From Phocoena phocoena (taxonomy: Eukaryota; Chordata; Mammalia; Artiodactyla; Phocoenidae): a DNA stretch of 64,000 bases. The notes beneath the pieces were generated by a model. The model saw only the letters and a list, made by a program, of their open reading frames with translations, searched no databases and was not told the origin of the DNA. This document shows, piece by piece, positions 1-12,733 of this stretch (the first letter of the stretch is position 1; every line of letters starts with the position of its first letter). The translations under genes and the position numbers were made by a program. The stretch lies in the NCBI RefSeq assembly GCF_963924675.1, contig NC_089236.1, positions 31,891,319-31,955,318 of the forward strand, written 5' to 3'.

Positions 1-378
1 TCTTTGAGCTGCTCTGCAGAAACTAAGACCCACACCCAGGTGGAGAATGGTGACTACAAGCTGATCACAAGCAGTAGATCCCAGACTGGTTGAAACCAGA
101 AGATTCATGATTAAGATCCCAAAACATTACCCATTACCTCACCATCAACCAATCAGAAGAAGGTCCACAAGCTGCAACCCTCACCCCAAATGTTGCCTTT
201 AAAAACCTTCCCCTGAAAGCTATCAGGGAGTTTGTGTCTTTTGAGCATGAGCTGCCCATTCTTCTTGCTTGGTGCCCTGCAAATAAAAATTGTACTTTCC
301 TTCACTAAATGGTGTCTGTAGATTGGCTTTTCTGCATGACAGGGGAGTTCTGTTGAACCCAAGTTCTGTTCAATAACA
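1..378 (+). mobile_element. Probable endogenous retrovirus LTR, cut by the window edge
   Basis: The order of signals resembles a retroviral LTR read on the plus strand: a CCAAT box near 149, a TATA-like TTTAAAAA near 197, a polyadenylation signal AATAAA near 282, and a CA-ending terminus near 377. The layout would suit a class I (gammaretrovirus-like) solo LTR. No internal retroviral genes follow it. The 5' end lies outside the window, so the target-site duplication cannot be checked and the family is not resolved. Confidence 0.5.
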
Positions 379-770
379 GAAGTAATTTCCAAAATTTTCA
401 ACCATGTTATTTTACCACAATATCTGGCGTATAATGCTGAAATCCTCTATCTCCAACCAAAGTTTTCAAAACAGTCTCAATCTCAATTTCTTTTTATTTT
501 TTAAGGAAATGCAAGTCCAATTTCTAATGATAACTAGTAGAGAAAACTGATTTGCTTTTAAGGAACTATTTTTCCAACCAAGTTGTCTGGCATTCATCTA
601 CACACTAATGAAACATAAAAGTTTGGTTCTCAACATTTAACTACCCCATATTGACATTTGAAACCACTTTAAATGAAAAGAGTATCATATTTGAATGTGA
701 AGAAAATTGGAACAGGTGTGAAAAGGTTAAGACCTCAGAGCCTCTTTTCTAGAAAATTAGCATTATTCTT

Positions 771-979
771 TTTTTTTTTTTTTTTTTCCGGTCCGTGGGC
801 CTCTCACCATTGTGGCCTCTCCCGCTGCAGAGCAAAGGTTCCTGACGCACAGGCTCAGCAGCCATGGCTCATGGGCCCAGCCGCTCTGCGGCATGTAGGA
901 TCCTCTTGGACCAGGACATGAACCCGTGTCCCCTGCATCGGCAGGCGGACTCTCAACCACTGCGCCACCAGGGAAGCCC
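771..979 (-). mobile_element. CHR-type SINE (short cetacean form)
   Basis: This tRNA-derived SINE lies on the minus strand: the poly-T run (its poly-A tail) is at the left and the tRNA-like head at the right. A perfect 12-bp target-site duplication, AGCATTATTCTT, flanks it at 759-770 and 980-991. The internal promoter boxes of the tRNA-like head are recognisable. It is a non-autonomous element mobilised by L1. Confidence 0.95.
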
Positions 980-991
980 AGCATTATTCTT

Positions 992-3640
992 AACATTCAC
1001 TCTAAAGAATGAATGGCAGAGGACTGTTATGAAATGAAATTTGTACATCAGATGCCAGCAAGAGCTTTGAATCCTTTCTAAGTAAACCAAATTTGAATGA
1101 GATAAGAAGTGGAAGAACCCAAATATCTGTTATTACATCTGGATTATCCCAGGCTTCCCAAAATTCAACCAAAGTAAGAAAGCCAGGAAATATTACCAGT
1201 AAAGGATGTGACTATTTTTGCCAGGTAGAGCTGATTAAATTCTTTCCCAGAGGAAAGACTGATATTGAGGGAAAGCTAACACTTTGAGGAACCTAACATA
1301 AATAACAAATTTATTCAAGTAACACTCTTTATTGGAGACTATTTTGTCTGTTTGCCCCAGTGCACACGTGTGGATGCACTCATGCATGGTCCCCTGAAAG
1401 CCAAACCATACAACAGTCCACCACACAGCAAGGCAGAGGAGTCATCCCAGGAGGGAGATAGCTGTGGAAGGAAGAGCCAGAAGGAGAAAAGCCCATTGTT
1501 TCTCTCAATCCAGCTGCTACTCACTTTCCAAACCTAAACACAAAACTCACTTAATGGCTGTGGAACTCCCTTTTAAATGACAGAGTAGATACCTCAATCT
1601 CGGCTAAATCTAATTTTATGTTCATTTCACTTTGCTGCGGCATTTTTTTCCTTCTATGCTGCATTTTTCTTGAACAATCACCAAACTGGCAGATTCTGAC
1701 TAGCTTGTCAGAAAGGAAAAGAAATTTATGTTTCATACAAAATTAATCTAATCAGAACATTTATAAGAAGACCAAGCCAGACTAGTTTACAAATGAACAA
1801 TACCTGAAGGCAAGAAATTTTAATCTCATTATAATATGACCTTCCAAAGCCTAGGACACAATTGTTTAATTCTTTGTTAACTCATTGTGTTTAAAGTTTA
1901 CTGTGTCTTATCGTTTTCAGGGAAAATAAGGAAGCTGAAAATCACCTTATTCCAATAAAATAGGAAGCGGGAGGTAAACCAATAATAACCTTTAATACTG
2001 TGACAAAAATAGCCTTTATAAAACAAGGATAAACATCATTGCAGTCTAATTTACCTCTGCATAAAATGTAAGCTAGAATTCAATGTGCAATAAAATATTA
2101 GTATCTTTACTGCTAGTATAATCTTAACTAATCATTTCTTATATTATTTCTGCAGTTACAGAAAGTCATCTGCATGAAATTTGACTGAATATTGTTAGCC
2201 AAACAATGGAAAGGACATTGCTGTGATTTTCCCTCTCTTTCTGATTAAAAATATTTTTTTTCACTAACGTTCTCATGCATTCCTAAACTAGTCCCAAACA
2301 GGATCACCCTCTACTCTTTTCAGAATGTCACCAACCCAAAACAGTTTTCTTCTTAACAATCCCCTTCTTTGTGATACAAACCACATTGTTCAGGGGCACT
2401 GTAATTATCCAAAATGAGCTTTAGTACTGCAAATTACTTCAGCACCCCTATGATTTATCTTTAGTAAACACACTTTATAATATTTATATTCCCATTAAAA
2501 CTGCCACCAATAATGAATCGACAGCACGGAAACATTTATATGATACAACATGGACAAATACCGGATGTCCCAACAATAGCTACATTCCTTGCTCTTCCTA
2601 TCATTGGGAAAACCAAACCTTGGCTTTTTGCCGTGTTTATAAAAATACCTTTGAAAATGGCTCAGCACATTGCACTTCACATTTGCAACCCTTTCCTTTA
2701 AAAAGATGGCATTCGTCTGTACTTACGAGGTCTGGGTTATTGCTTTTTCACATTATGCATCATTACTCCGAGTAGGTGTCTTATCAGCAGCTCCAGTTGC
2801 TGTGGAGAAGATTGGAATTAAGCACTAGAAGCTTTCTATTTATTTTACATGCTTCATTCGTACAAGATTTTCTGCATATAAGCTTCTTTGTTCAGCTGAG
2901 AATTGGCTACATTGCCAAGGCATTGTAAAATTTACATCTTGCTTTTTCTCCTGTATTCTTTCCAAAATTGGATTGAAAACAAAGTATAGTTTTTAATTAA
3001 AGCTCTGAATGACAATAGACATTTTTTTCCCTAAGCATTGGCATTTCTGATCAGTGGTGAGGTTTTATAAAAGTCTAATAGGAGGTGCTCACAACTTAAC
3101 TGCAATCAGCCTTCAAGCAGTTTAGGTGTCAGATAAAACCTATGGTATTCTTGACAATATTCATTTAAAAATAACCAAAACTAAAGTTGATCTAATGATG
3201 ATTAACAAGAACATGAAGAAATCTGAAGTAAATTTACCTTCTCCTTTTAACATTGTGTAATTCAGAGTGATTTTCCTGCTGATTTTAACAGAGAAAAACT
3301 GAAAGAAATGTTTCAGTTCTTTTTCTCAAGTAATTTCAGAATAGACGCTTGATTACAATTTTATTACTTATTTTGAACTAAGATGGCCTATTTTATCTTG
3401 ATGTGGAGTCCAAAAATCATCTTTTTGGTCTCCAAAATGTCTTAATGGCCTAAATGTCTTCAGTCAGGCCAATAGCCTGCTCATTTGAGCACAGGTTTAA
3501 GAAACCCCAAGATCATAGTAAACATTGTTATCTGATTTGAAGCTAAGCTAGTCAAGAAAGAAGGAGGTCCATTTTCCCATTTGTAAAATAAAATTTGTAA
3601 ATACTCATCTAATATGGAAAAAACTTTACTTTTCTTTTTG
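992..3640. other. No recognisable feature
   Basis: This AT-rich stretch has only short open frames of 60-65 codons, with no similarity I recognise and no exon-like structure. It may be unique or very old repeat sequence. Nothing here supports a gene. Confidence 0.5.
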
Positions 3641-3649
3641 CAACTATCT

Positions 3650-4460
3650 GGTCTTTGACTTCTGTGGCACCTTGAGTTTCTCCTCTCACCCTGGGCTGTC
3701 TGCCTTCTGCACCCAACATTTAGATATTAAAATTCCTCAGGATTCAGTCCTAGCTCTTTTATTCTCTCACCATATTTTCCCCTGAGCTATTTTGGAAAGT
3801 ACATTTAAGATTGGTCCAATTATCTTTATTTCTATTGTCACCAACCTATACAAAGGCGCCACTGCTCTTAAAACTTTCATGTCTATCGTCCATCAATTCC
3901 TACTCTGTACAATAACAAAAATGATCTTTTAAAAATTATAGTGAACTTGTCAACCTCCTATATCAATCCTCCAAATGATTCTGAGATGTTACAAATAAAA
4001 GCCAAACTCATTGCCAAGACCTACGAATCCCTTCATGATCTGATCCCCTACCTATCTTGTCAAATTTCACTTTCTTTCCTCACTGCATTTCAACCATGCT
4101 AGCTTTCTTCCTCTCCCAGAACAAGTCATCTAAAAAATAGCCTGAGGCTAAGCTATATCCTCTATCCAGAATACTTTATTTTCTACTCTTAGCCAGCATA
4201 GTTCGTCTGAGCTCCTCAACCTGAGCTCAGAACTCCTCTGAGATTCCTTTCCTAACCATTTGGTACAAAGTGGATGCAAACACCCCTCCCACTTTATTCT
4301 TCCTCACAATTTATTTTTCCTTTATAATAATTATACAATTATGTTGCTTACATTTTTATCATCTTGACATTTTCATTTTGTATTTTAAAGTTTCTTGATT
4401 TTATTGTTTAGTGTTCTATCCCTAATCCCTGACATGACATAAAAAACTTATAAGTATTCA
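3650..4460 (+). mobile_element. Ancient L2 LINE relic, 3' part
   Basis: The pyrimidine-rich sequence follows the 3' ORF2 and 3' UTR of mammalian L2. The clearest stretch is about 3950-4060, the region that in L2 precedes the cluster of 'clinic-type' Pro/Leu/Ser codons. Many substitutions and no open frame show it is a fossil that predates the placental radiation. The boundaries are approximate. Confidence 0.75.
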
Positions 4461-4599
4461 ATTGTCCTGCACATTGATTTTGTTTTGTTTCATATTGTTT
4501 GGTTCATGAAATATAAAGAAGTTATTGGCAACCCCTGACGGTCATCAAAAAGTCCTGACTATTATTTCAGTAAAAGAAATGTCTAAAGGAAAGCAAATA

Positions 4600-6100
4600 A
4601 TGCATTTTCATCAGGCAGAACAAAACTGGTGTCCAAAAATACCCCCAGAAAACAAGAAAAAGCTGAGGTGCAAGAAGAAATGAAGAACAAAAGAACAAAT
4701 AAAAGTGGTAAAATTATAGGCATCTCTACATAAATATTGACTGTATAAAAGATAAAGAATTAGAATACATGACAAATATATCAAGTACCAAATTAATGTA
4801 AAGAAACTAATAATAATTACCAAGAAAAGTAACAATTTAAAATAAGTATGCAATCAATAACGTGATCTCAAAATGTATAAATTTATTGAATAACAAAACT
4901 ACAAGGAGAAAGAGCCAAATAATAGTCAGTTGGAGATGGCACATATAAACTCAAGAAAGATATAGAGAAAAAAATTTGACTCACTGGATGTCAGAGCACC
5001 CTACACTGTTCTTAAATTCTTCTGAGAAAAGTGGAACAATTGTAAAAATGGAACAATATTTCATGCCATAAAGTAAGTGCCAGTAAACATGAAAGGTGAT
5101 CATAGGTGTATGTTCTTTGACAACTATCAATAATTAAAATATAATTAGAAAATCCCTACATGTTTAGACATTATAAAAATATATGTCAAAGGAAATCAAG
5201 AGAAATAAGGAAATATAGTGAACTTACTGAAAATGAAAATATAACATATCAAATTCTGAAAAGTACAGCATGTAAAAGGAAATGTATAGCATACATTTAA
5301 AATGAAGAATGACTTAAATGTAATGTTTTAATCATCCATCTTAAGAAATTATAGAAAGAACAGCAAAAAAGAAAATATAAATAGTGAAATATTAATAAAA
5401 AGAGCCAAATTAATGATAATGAAATAAAAGACTAAATATAATAAAGAAAAACAAAGCCAAATTTAAAAAATATATACATATGAGAAGATAGATCAAGAAA
5501 ACAATAAAGAAGGGATAATTATCTTATGTCAGGAATAAAATTGGGAAGAGGGCATAAATAAGATCCTACATATATTAAAAAGATAACACATATATCTTAC
5601 AAACAACTTTATTCCCATAAATTTGGAATTTAGAATAAACCTCCTTGAAAACTCCTAGAAAAATACAACTTACAAATTTTCCAAAAGGAATAATAACTGA
5701 GATGAAACTGAACCAGTAAAAAATGTTTCTTCAAAACAAACTCCAGGCTCAAGTGGCTTTACTAACAAGTTCAAGGAGAAATTCATATGAATCTTCCACA
5801 CTTCCAAAGAACCGAAAAATAGGATAAACTCTAATCAATTGTATCAGGATGGTATTTCCTTGATATCAACACCCACTAAGGAAAGTATAAGAGAAAAATT
5901 TAGCCCAATCTCATTTTGAACATAGGTGCAAAAATCTTTAAAAATCATTGGCAAATTGAAACTGGCAATTGGCTAAAAAAGATAATTCATCATAATCAAG
6001 TTGCCTATACCAGAAATGCAAGGTTATTTTAACATTAGAAAAGCAATGTAATTGGCCATATTAACAGATAAAAAGGAAAAAAGAAACTGTAAAAAAAAAA
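4600..6100 (+). mobile_element. Ancient L1 (L1M/HAL1-age) ORF2 relic
   Basis: The sequence tracks L1 ORF2 from the end of the endonuclease domain (about 4980-5170), through the linker (5190-5720), into the start of the reverse transcriptase (5740-6075). It is heavily diverged and has stops in all frames. It ends near 6075 in an A-rich stretch. This is a much older family than the L1s at 29832 and 43139. Confidence 0.7.
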
Positions 6101-6140
6101 AAAAGAAAAAGAGAAAAACAGAGAGAGAGAAGAAAATGAC
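6084..6140 (+). repeat. A-rich/GA-rich low-complexity tract
   Basis: A run of A with interspersed G, just after the old L1 relic. It may be a degraded poly-A tail. Confidence 0.7.
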
Positions 6141-6309
6141 TAGGTCATTATATCCCAAAATGCAGTTAAGTGCAGATGATATTATTTGTTATTACACAGT
6201 ATATTTGCTTTTAATAACTTTCTTTGAATTATTGCAAATAATCTGGGTTTTATTTTTCATATGTTATAATAATATTAGATTTCCATTTCTAATATGTTAA
6301 TTTTAGTTA

Positions 6310-7020
6310 AAAAAAAAAGTTGATTTAGAAAAAGGTAGCAAATTAAAGGAAAATAATAGTACCAGTATAACAGACACAGACAGTGTAACTTGTGGTAAAT
6401 TCTGAACAATGCAAAGAGGAAGAGAAAAAGAACCCCAGCTCTTAGGAAAGAGCTTAGCATGTAAGGAGAACTGAGAGGAGTCAGCAAGGACAAAGCTCTG
6501 AGGGAGAAAGGATAAGTGTTGGCAGAGGACATCAGTAAGTGAGAAGAGAAATGAAAAGGGAAGAATGTTTTGAGAAAATCTAATATGGAAGAGGTGGAGG
6601 AACGAATGGCAAGGAACTGAGAAGGAATTAACATGAAGGCAGGAGGAGACCAGGATAGTATTACATCATTGCAGCCAAAGGAAAACATGTTTCAAGAAGA
6701 GATTGATCAGCTGTGTCCAACAGTGCTGAAAAGGCAAGATGAGAACCAAAGATTATCAATTAGATTTAACAACATCGATAACATTCATGTCCTAAGCAAG
6801 AGAACTGATCATGTCTAAAGTCTCTGAAACATCTTTGGACTTTAGGTGAATGAAAAAATAGGCTTTAGGCAGAAGATAGGATTTAATCTCTCTCCAGTGT
6901 TATGGTTCAATTCTTCAGAGAAGTGTATTCTTCCAAATGTATTTCTCTGAAAATGAATTGCATAAATGAATCATAATTTCTTATATATATTACTAATTAT
7001 TCATGATTTCCTTTGACAGC
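6310..7020. other. Unidentified purine-rich stretch
   Basis: This segment is purine-rich, especially 6410-6640. The longest open frame is 137 codons on the minus strand (6275-6688), but its composition is set by the purine bias and no domain is visible. I see no gene. Confidence 0.4.
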
Positions 7021-7035
7021 AAAGTAACATCCCTT

Positions 7036-7200
7036 TACTAGATGTTTGATTCTGGGCAAGTTGCTGATCTGTCCGAAGTTCAGGTTCCTCTCTGCTAAGT
7101 AGGGGAAATTATACCTACAGTACATAATTTTTGCTAAGGTTAAGGATAATGTACAACCAATGACTGACATGAAGCAGATATATCTAAATAGCTTGGATTC
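7036..7200 (+). mobile_element. MIR SINE relic
   Basis: It matches the MIR core on the plus strand: the 'TTACTAG...TTGGGCAAGTT...CTCT' portion at 7036-7090, followed by the 'GGGGAAATTATACCTACAGTA' type motif near 7103. It is old and diverged. The ends are approximate. Confidence 0.75.
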
Positions 7201-7883
7201 TCATTCTGTTCCAGTAGGACTCCTTTCTCTCACCACTGTGTCCCATTCCCCTTCCCTAAACCATCAAGAGTAACTGAGTCTAAGGATTTCTCCTTCAACA
7301 TCACATGCTTACCCATGGGGTTACACAATTAATTTCACATAGGATCAGTATTCGACTACAAAGCAGTCTGTTGCATGTCATAGATTTCCAAAAATAATCA
7401 ATGCTCAATAAAATACCTTTAAAAACTATAGGCAAGTAGCTCACTTCTCCAAAAAGCAGATCCCTTAAAACACACTGCAACTCCATGAAACTCATGAAAT
7501 TCTATTTCCTGAGATTAACATTCAACAGATGCTTGATATGCTGTAAACATTGTTTAGAATATTACAGTTATTTTAGCTTATGCTTTTTAGGAGAAATCAC
7601 ATTCACAGAAGCACATTTATAGAAGGCTGGTGAAGACAATGCCATGTGTAGTAAATAGAATTGTTGTTTTTGCTCTTGACAGTGAACACTTATTAAACAC
7701 CCACTAAGTACTGGAGCTAATGGAAATAAATGTGAGTTAACACATTTCTTCTCTAAAAAGACATTTTTTCAACAACTTGATCTTTTCTAGTATTTGGGTA
7801 GGCAAGGAAAACTGTATCACATAAGAGAACAATCAGTTATCAAATGTAACTTTTGCAACAGCCAACATTTTTAGATTATATGA

Positions 7884-7956
7884 ACACACACACCACTCAC
7901 AAACACACCACACACACACAAATACACACACACACAGACACACACACACACACACA
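7884..7956 (+). repeat. (CA)n microsatellite, interrupted
   Basis: A dinucleotide CA repeat with several interruptions (CACTCA, AATA, GA). It is likely polymorphic in length. Confidence 0.95.
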
Positions 7957-8608
7957 ATAAAAACATCTGAAATAGGCAATCTTCTACTATTCTAAATGTG
8001 CTCCCTGACTGATACCTGGTATGCCAGCCTGAAGCAAATTATTATAGCCTAGATATTAACTCCTAAAAATAGGGAGCTAAAATGGAATCACTTGGAGGCT
8101 AAAGAGTGGGCAAAACTTCTGTCCCAATAATGGTTCAGCAATGAGACACATTTGTCCAGATTGCCATGTCATGGTAGGGTGGTGGTATGTGGCAGACATC
8201 CCTGACTGTGTCACCAACCTGGACTTCCGGTTTGTTTGTTTTTTAATTTTATTGTAAATTTTAATGTTGTTTTTGTTGTTGTTGTTTTTAACAAGCCTCT
8301 TTTTCTGTTTCTTTCCCTTCTCTCCTCTCTGGCAAATTTCTCATGTTCCTTTGAGAGACTGTTCCCTGAGGCTGTACCAAAGAAAAGAGTGGCAGCATTT
8401 GTTGAAGCAGAACCTACAAGTAAAAATTGCTAAAGTGATCTGAAATGAAAGTGCCAGAACCCAAATAACATGAATTAATGATATAAATCCCAGCACATCT
8501 GGTTGATTTTAGAAATCCAATACAAACTGCAATCCCAAGACATTTTTCCTATGTCGGTCACTCTGCAAAGAGGTGAAGGTGTGCTCCAAAATCCTATCAT
8601 TTATTTTA

Positions 8609-8985
8609 CTTAATCTTATTTTAAAATTAATTTTATTTATTTTTGGCTGTGTTGGTTCTTCATCGCCGCTTGCGGGCTTTCTCTAGTTGCAGCGAGCGGG
8701 GGCTACTCTTTGTGGTGGTGCGTAGGCTTCTCATTGCAGTGGCTTCTTGTTGCAGAGCACAGGCTCTAGGTACGTGGGCTTTGGTAGTTGTGGAACGTGG
8801 ACTTTGGTAGTTGTGGCACATGGGCTCAGTAGTTATGTCTTGCGGGCTCCAGAGAGTAGGCTCAGTAATTGTGGTGCACGGGCTTAGTTGCTCCACAGCA
8901 CTTGGGATCTTCCCGGGCTAGGGCTCAAACCCGTGTCCCCTGCATTGGCAGGCAGATTCTTAACCACTGTGCCACCAGGGAAGTC
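8609..8985 (-). mobile_element. CHR-type SINE, long older form
   Basis: This longer tRNA-derived SINE (about 377 bp including tail) lies on the minus strand, with the A-rich tail at the left and the tRNA head at 8885-8985. A perfect 16-bp target-site duplication, CCTATCATTTATTTTA, flanks it at 8593-8608 and 8986-9001. The long form is also found in hippos and ruminants, so it belongs to an older wave than the short copies. Confidence 0.93.
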
Positions 8986-9064
8986 CCTATCATTTATTTT
9001 AAATATCAGGGAGTTGTATCATGGTAAAAGTGTTTTGGTGTGGATGTTTCGTATTTTTTATGAG

Positions 9065-9530
9065 ATGGTCAGTCAGGTGCAGCCACAAGAGGAGACAGAG
9101 AAGAGGCTCAGGAAAAACAACGTTTATTGTTCTATAGATCCTAGAGACAGAAGGCTTTGCATGTCATGCAGGGCCACATAGGAAAGCACCAGGGTAGTCA
9201 GGAGGCAGAAAATAGGAGTGAGGGGAAGGTTTAGATCAGAACTTTTATTGAGTTTCTGTGTGAAAGGCAGGGCAGAGCAAATAGTTTTGGACTGGCTAGT
9301 TTGAGTATTTCTTCAAAGTGCTTTGGGCTACAGGGCTGGTCCCTAGTTGCCTGACACCTAGCCCTGGGAGGATTAAGGCAGAGGGATTTTGCCACCTGGG
9401 TTGTCAGAGCCACAAAAAAGACGTGATGTGGATTGAGTAGTTTACATATCAACATGCACCTGGCTGGGGCCTTTCCCATCTTTAAGAATTGGCTCACCCT
9501 GGGAGAGGCAGTCTTTTCACCAGCCAGAAA
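9065..9530 (-). mobile_element. Probable antisense ERV LTR
   Basis: Read on the minus strand, it holds a polyadenylation signal (CAATAAACG, plus-strand complement near 9119-9128) followed by the CT-rich U5-like end usual for ERVL/ERV3-type LTRs. No target-site duplication or flanking retroviral gene could be defined, and the boundaries are estimates. Confidence 0.4.
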
Positions 9531-9599
9531 GGTTTTTTAAGATGTCAAAACACCATAATATACAAAAAAACAAAAAAATATTTACAATACAGTGAAAGA

Positions 9600-10420
9600 G
9601 AAGTCTACTGAGCCAAACTAAGGAGAACCTGTTTCATGAATCTCCACAGGAAATGGCAGCCCATAATCTTCCCAAGAGGAGAAGCAGGGGCTGTGCTCAG
9701 GGAATGAGTGGGGAGTCTACTGGGGTTACAGTCAAAGGCAAGTGCTGCAGTGGGGTCTCCAGTGGAATTTTTTAAAAGCACTGCATTTTTGACAACTTAT
9801 TTTCTATTGGGTAGTGGCCGTTCTTTTGAGTTATGAAAGGTCAGCTTGGGGGTTATCCAAAAAAACTTCCAAAGCACATTTACTAGTTGGAAGAATAAAC
9901 ACTCCAGGGAGTGACAGTGAATCTCTAGATGTCACACTCTCCTAAATTTGTCTCAGATCACTCCAGAACTCAGGCTCTACTGCTTGCCACTAGAAAGCTA
10001 ATACTTGCAAAGGAAAGTTTGCTTTAATCAGAAGGTCGGTAATCTGGGGAGAAAGCAGACTCGTGTACTCAAAACCAACTCCAAAGATTCTGCTCAGTCA
10101 TGACAGTTTTTAAAAAGAAAAGAGGAAAAGAATCTCAGTGAATCATCAAGGCAGGAGGTCAAGCTCTATGTCATTTTCCATTGTGTGCAGGTTGGCTGAG
10201 TCCTCATGATCTTTCTTCAGATGTTATCTCACCCACGTGGTCTGCCTGCAGGATTGCTAAGGGAGCTGCTGGGAGTAGAGAGCTGGTCCTTCTTTAACTA
10301 CTTAATTCTTCATTCCTACTTCTTTTAATCTAGGAAAAGAATCAACAGGTTAAGCAAGGCATTGTGTGCATTTAGTAGAGCATAAATCAGTAGTTAGGCT
10401 AAAAGATTAAATGTTACCTA
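9600..10420 (-). mobile_element. Possible second antisense LTR-like block
   Basis: The text around 9960-10120 resembles an artiodactyl LTR read in reverse. It could be an LTR or internal sequence of the same provirus as the block at 9065. Retroviral gag, pol and env frames are not visible. The call is tentative and the family is unknown. Confidence 0.3.
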
Positions 10421-10424
10421 GTGA

Positions 10425-11160
10425 TCTCATTTTTATAATTAAAGTTTAAGGGGAACAGAAACCGGCAAACAGGAAAGGGACAAAAGAGCTTCTTACGTCC
10501 CCTTCTCACTTCCTCTCCATGCCTGCCATTTCCCTTATTCCTGGGAATATTCCAAGCCTGCAGGGCTTCAGGCAAAATAGGCCCTCCACCTTGACCATTG
10601 GTAGCTGCAGTTTTCACTCTTCCTCTTTCTCTTCTTTTCACCTTATATTTATGTCTCAGTTAATAACTTGGCATCCATCAGTCACCACCTCATCGCTGGA
10701 ACTAGATTCTCCTGATTCACCCACAGGGTCTACAGCTGTCTCATGCTCCTGGGGAGAAAAAAGGGAAAAAAGCCCAGGCTCCAAAACCCAGTATCAAACT
10801 GTTCCCTCCCCCTTCTTGCTTGTCCACTCCCTCTTCTCTCTTTCTCCCTCTGGCTCATGTTATTTGAGCATTGTTTATTTGACTAACCTACAGAGAGAGA
10901 AATGAGAATAAAAAATGAAGGGGAGAATTGAGGAGCACTGTGGGGAGTGAAAGTTAACATGGGGAGGAGGCTCCATGTGTCTGAAAGGATTTGCAGCCAC
11001 TGCGTGATTATATAACTAAATGGGAAAATCACTGCACCAGATTGAAGCACGACTCTGTCATCATTTAACTAGTAACTATATAAACAAAAGATCGTGTCAC
11101 AAATTACTAACTCCAAGACTACTTCTGGTATGTTTGTTTTGTCTGACAGTTGCCTCTAAC
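10425..11160. other. Unidentified mixed-composition stretch
   Basis: It is locally pyrimidine-rich (10500-10870). An open frame of 128 codons at 10519-10905 is Ser/Pro-rich, as expected from composition alone. There is no recognised domain or splice context, so I do not call a gene. Confidence 0.4.
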
Positions 11161-11174
11161 CTCTGTGCTCTTGG

Positions 11175-11219
<45 letters not shown>
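11175..11219 (+). repeat. (TA)n microsatellite
   Basis: An uninterrupted TA dinucleotide run of about 45 bp. Confidence 0.97.
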
Positions 11220-11221
<2 letters not shown>

Positions 11222-11784
11222 CTTGACAATAATTAGAGGAACATTTTCAATTCCACTGATAGAAGCAATCAGTTTCTAATTAGGAATCAGTTTGAGAATT
11301 TATTTGGTGAGCTGCTGTGTTCTTGTCACTTGTTGAAGACACATTTGTCCCCTACCCATTAGCTATTTCTAGCCCTTTCCTCCCTAATGTCAAAGCCTTA
11401 AAGCCCTGAGGATGAAGAATCTTAATATACTTAATTTTCTATTTTTCCTGGAACCTACTATAGGCTCAAAAAGAAGTGTACTGGAGGGTGCCTGGAAACA
11501 TTTTTCTCTCTGATAAAAGCATACCTGCTAAGATAAAAGCTTCAACACTCTCTCCCACCCCAATCTTCATCCTTGCTTCCTATTTTTGATATAGTGTAGC
11601 CTGAGAACTGAGGCTTGCAAATGCTATAGCTTCCTTAACCAGGAAGACAGACCAATGATGAACTATATAGATGACAAATAGAAAGAAAAAAGAGGCCTGG
11701 ATCTTGAGCTGCTAAACCAACCAGAAACAAGTTACCTACAGACTTCTTGTTACCTGAAACTATAAATTTCTTTTGTCTTCAATG

Positions 11785-11797
11785 CCCCCCCCCCCCC
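11785..11797 (+). repeat. Poly-C tract
   Basis: A run of 13 consecutive C, followed by GCG and a short T run. The length is prone to sequencing or assembly error. Confidence 0.95.
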
Positions 11798-12347
11798 GCG
11801 TTTTTTAACCCTCATGTGTTGTCACTTGTAGGTGAAAGTATTCAAATTTAAACTTGAAAGTGTCTCATAAGGACCTAGGGCATGGTGAAATATCCTATCT
11901 CCATGCATTCTGTCCTTAGCTTCTCTTAATAGACCATAAATAAGAGATAACAATTACCCCCAGAGTGAGCTGTGGGACTTGAAAGGATCATGGAAATTCA
12001 GGAATGACAGGGATTGTTCCCTCTCTTAGGCCTCATCAGCACTCTTTTCTACCATGTTGCTCCTGGGAAGTCACTGAGCTTATGTTCAAGCTTTCTCAAG
12101 ACAGAAAACTCATTACCTCATGAAGCAGCTCAGTTCTCCCTTTCACTTTTACTCAATTTCCCTACCAGATCATAGAGTAGTACATTATAAGAGAGAAAGA
12201 GGAATTTGGTGACATTGATTCTTTCATTAATGCACATTTGAAAAATGCACTAGTCTACAATGAAACCAGTTGAGACTTGGGTGAAGATAATGTATTGAAC
12301 AATTTTATATTTTTCTTGTATTTTATAAATCATTAACACACTTTTTA

Positions 12348-12717
12348 AAAGATGTATTTATTTTATTTTATTTTTTAATTAATTAATTAATTGTTGGCTG
12401 TGTTGGGTCTTCGTTGCTGTGTACGGGCTTTCTCTAGTTGCGGTGAACGGGGGCTACTCTTTGTTGCAGTGTGTGGGCTTTTCATTGTGGTGGCTTCTCT
12501 TGTTTCAGAGCATAGGCTCTAGGCACACAGGCTTCAGTAGTTGTGGCACATGGGCTCAGTAGTTGTAGCTCATGGGCTCTAGAGCGCAAGCTCAATAGTT
12601 AAGTGCATGGGCTTAGCTGCTCCACGGCACGTGGGATCTTTCCCAGACCAGGGATCGAACCCGCGTCCCCTGCCTTGGCAGGCAGATTCTTAACCACTGT
12701 TCCACCAGGGAAGTTCC
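12348..12717 (-). mobile_element. CHR-type SINE, long older form
   Basis: The second long CHR copy lies on the minus strand, with its tail (AT-rich, including an ATTA repeat) at the left. Imperfect target-site duplications beginning CATTAACACA occur at 12331-12347 and 12718-12733. Divergence of the duplications fits an older insertion than the short SINEs. Confidence 0.9.
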
Positions 12718-12733
12718 ATTAACACATTTTTAA

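Noticed and set aside
6275..6688. Open frame of 137 codons, hydrophobic, minus strand
   Set aside because: Its Phe/Leu/Ser-rich product is the complement of a purine-rich tract, and no membrane protein family is recognised.
7884..7956. Regular short repeats suggesting a CRISPR-like array
   Set aside because: It is a simple CA microsatellite; there are no spacers or longer repeat units.
10519..10905. Open frame of 128 codons
   Set aside because: Low-complexity Ser/Pro/Phe composition from a CT-rich patch; no domain and no splice context. Length is reachable by chance.
11785..11797. C13 run as a regulatory i-motif or G-quadruplex site
   Set aside because: A single run cannot by itself form the usual four-stranded fold, and the run may be a length error.
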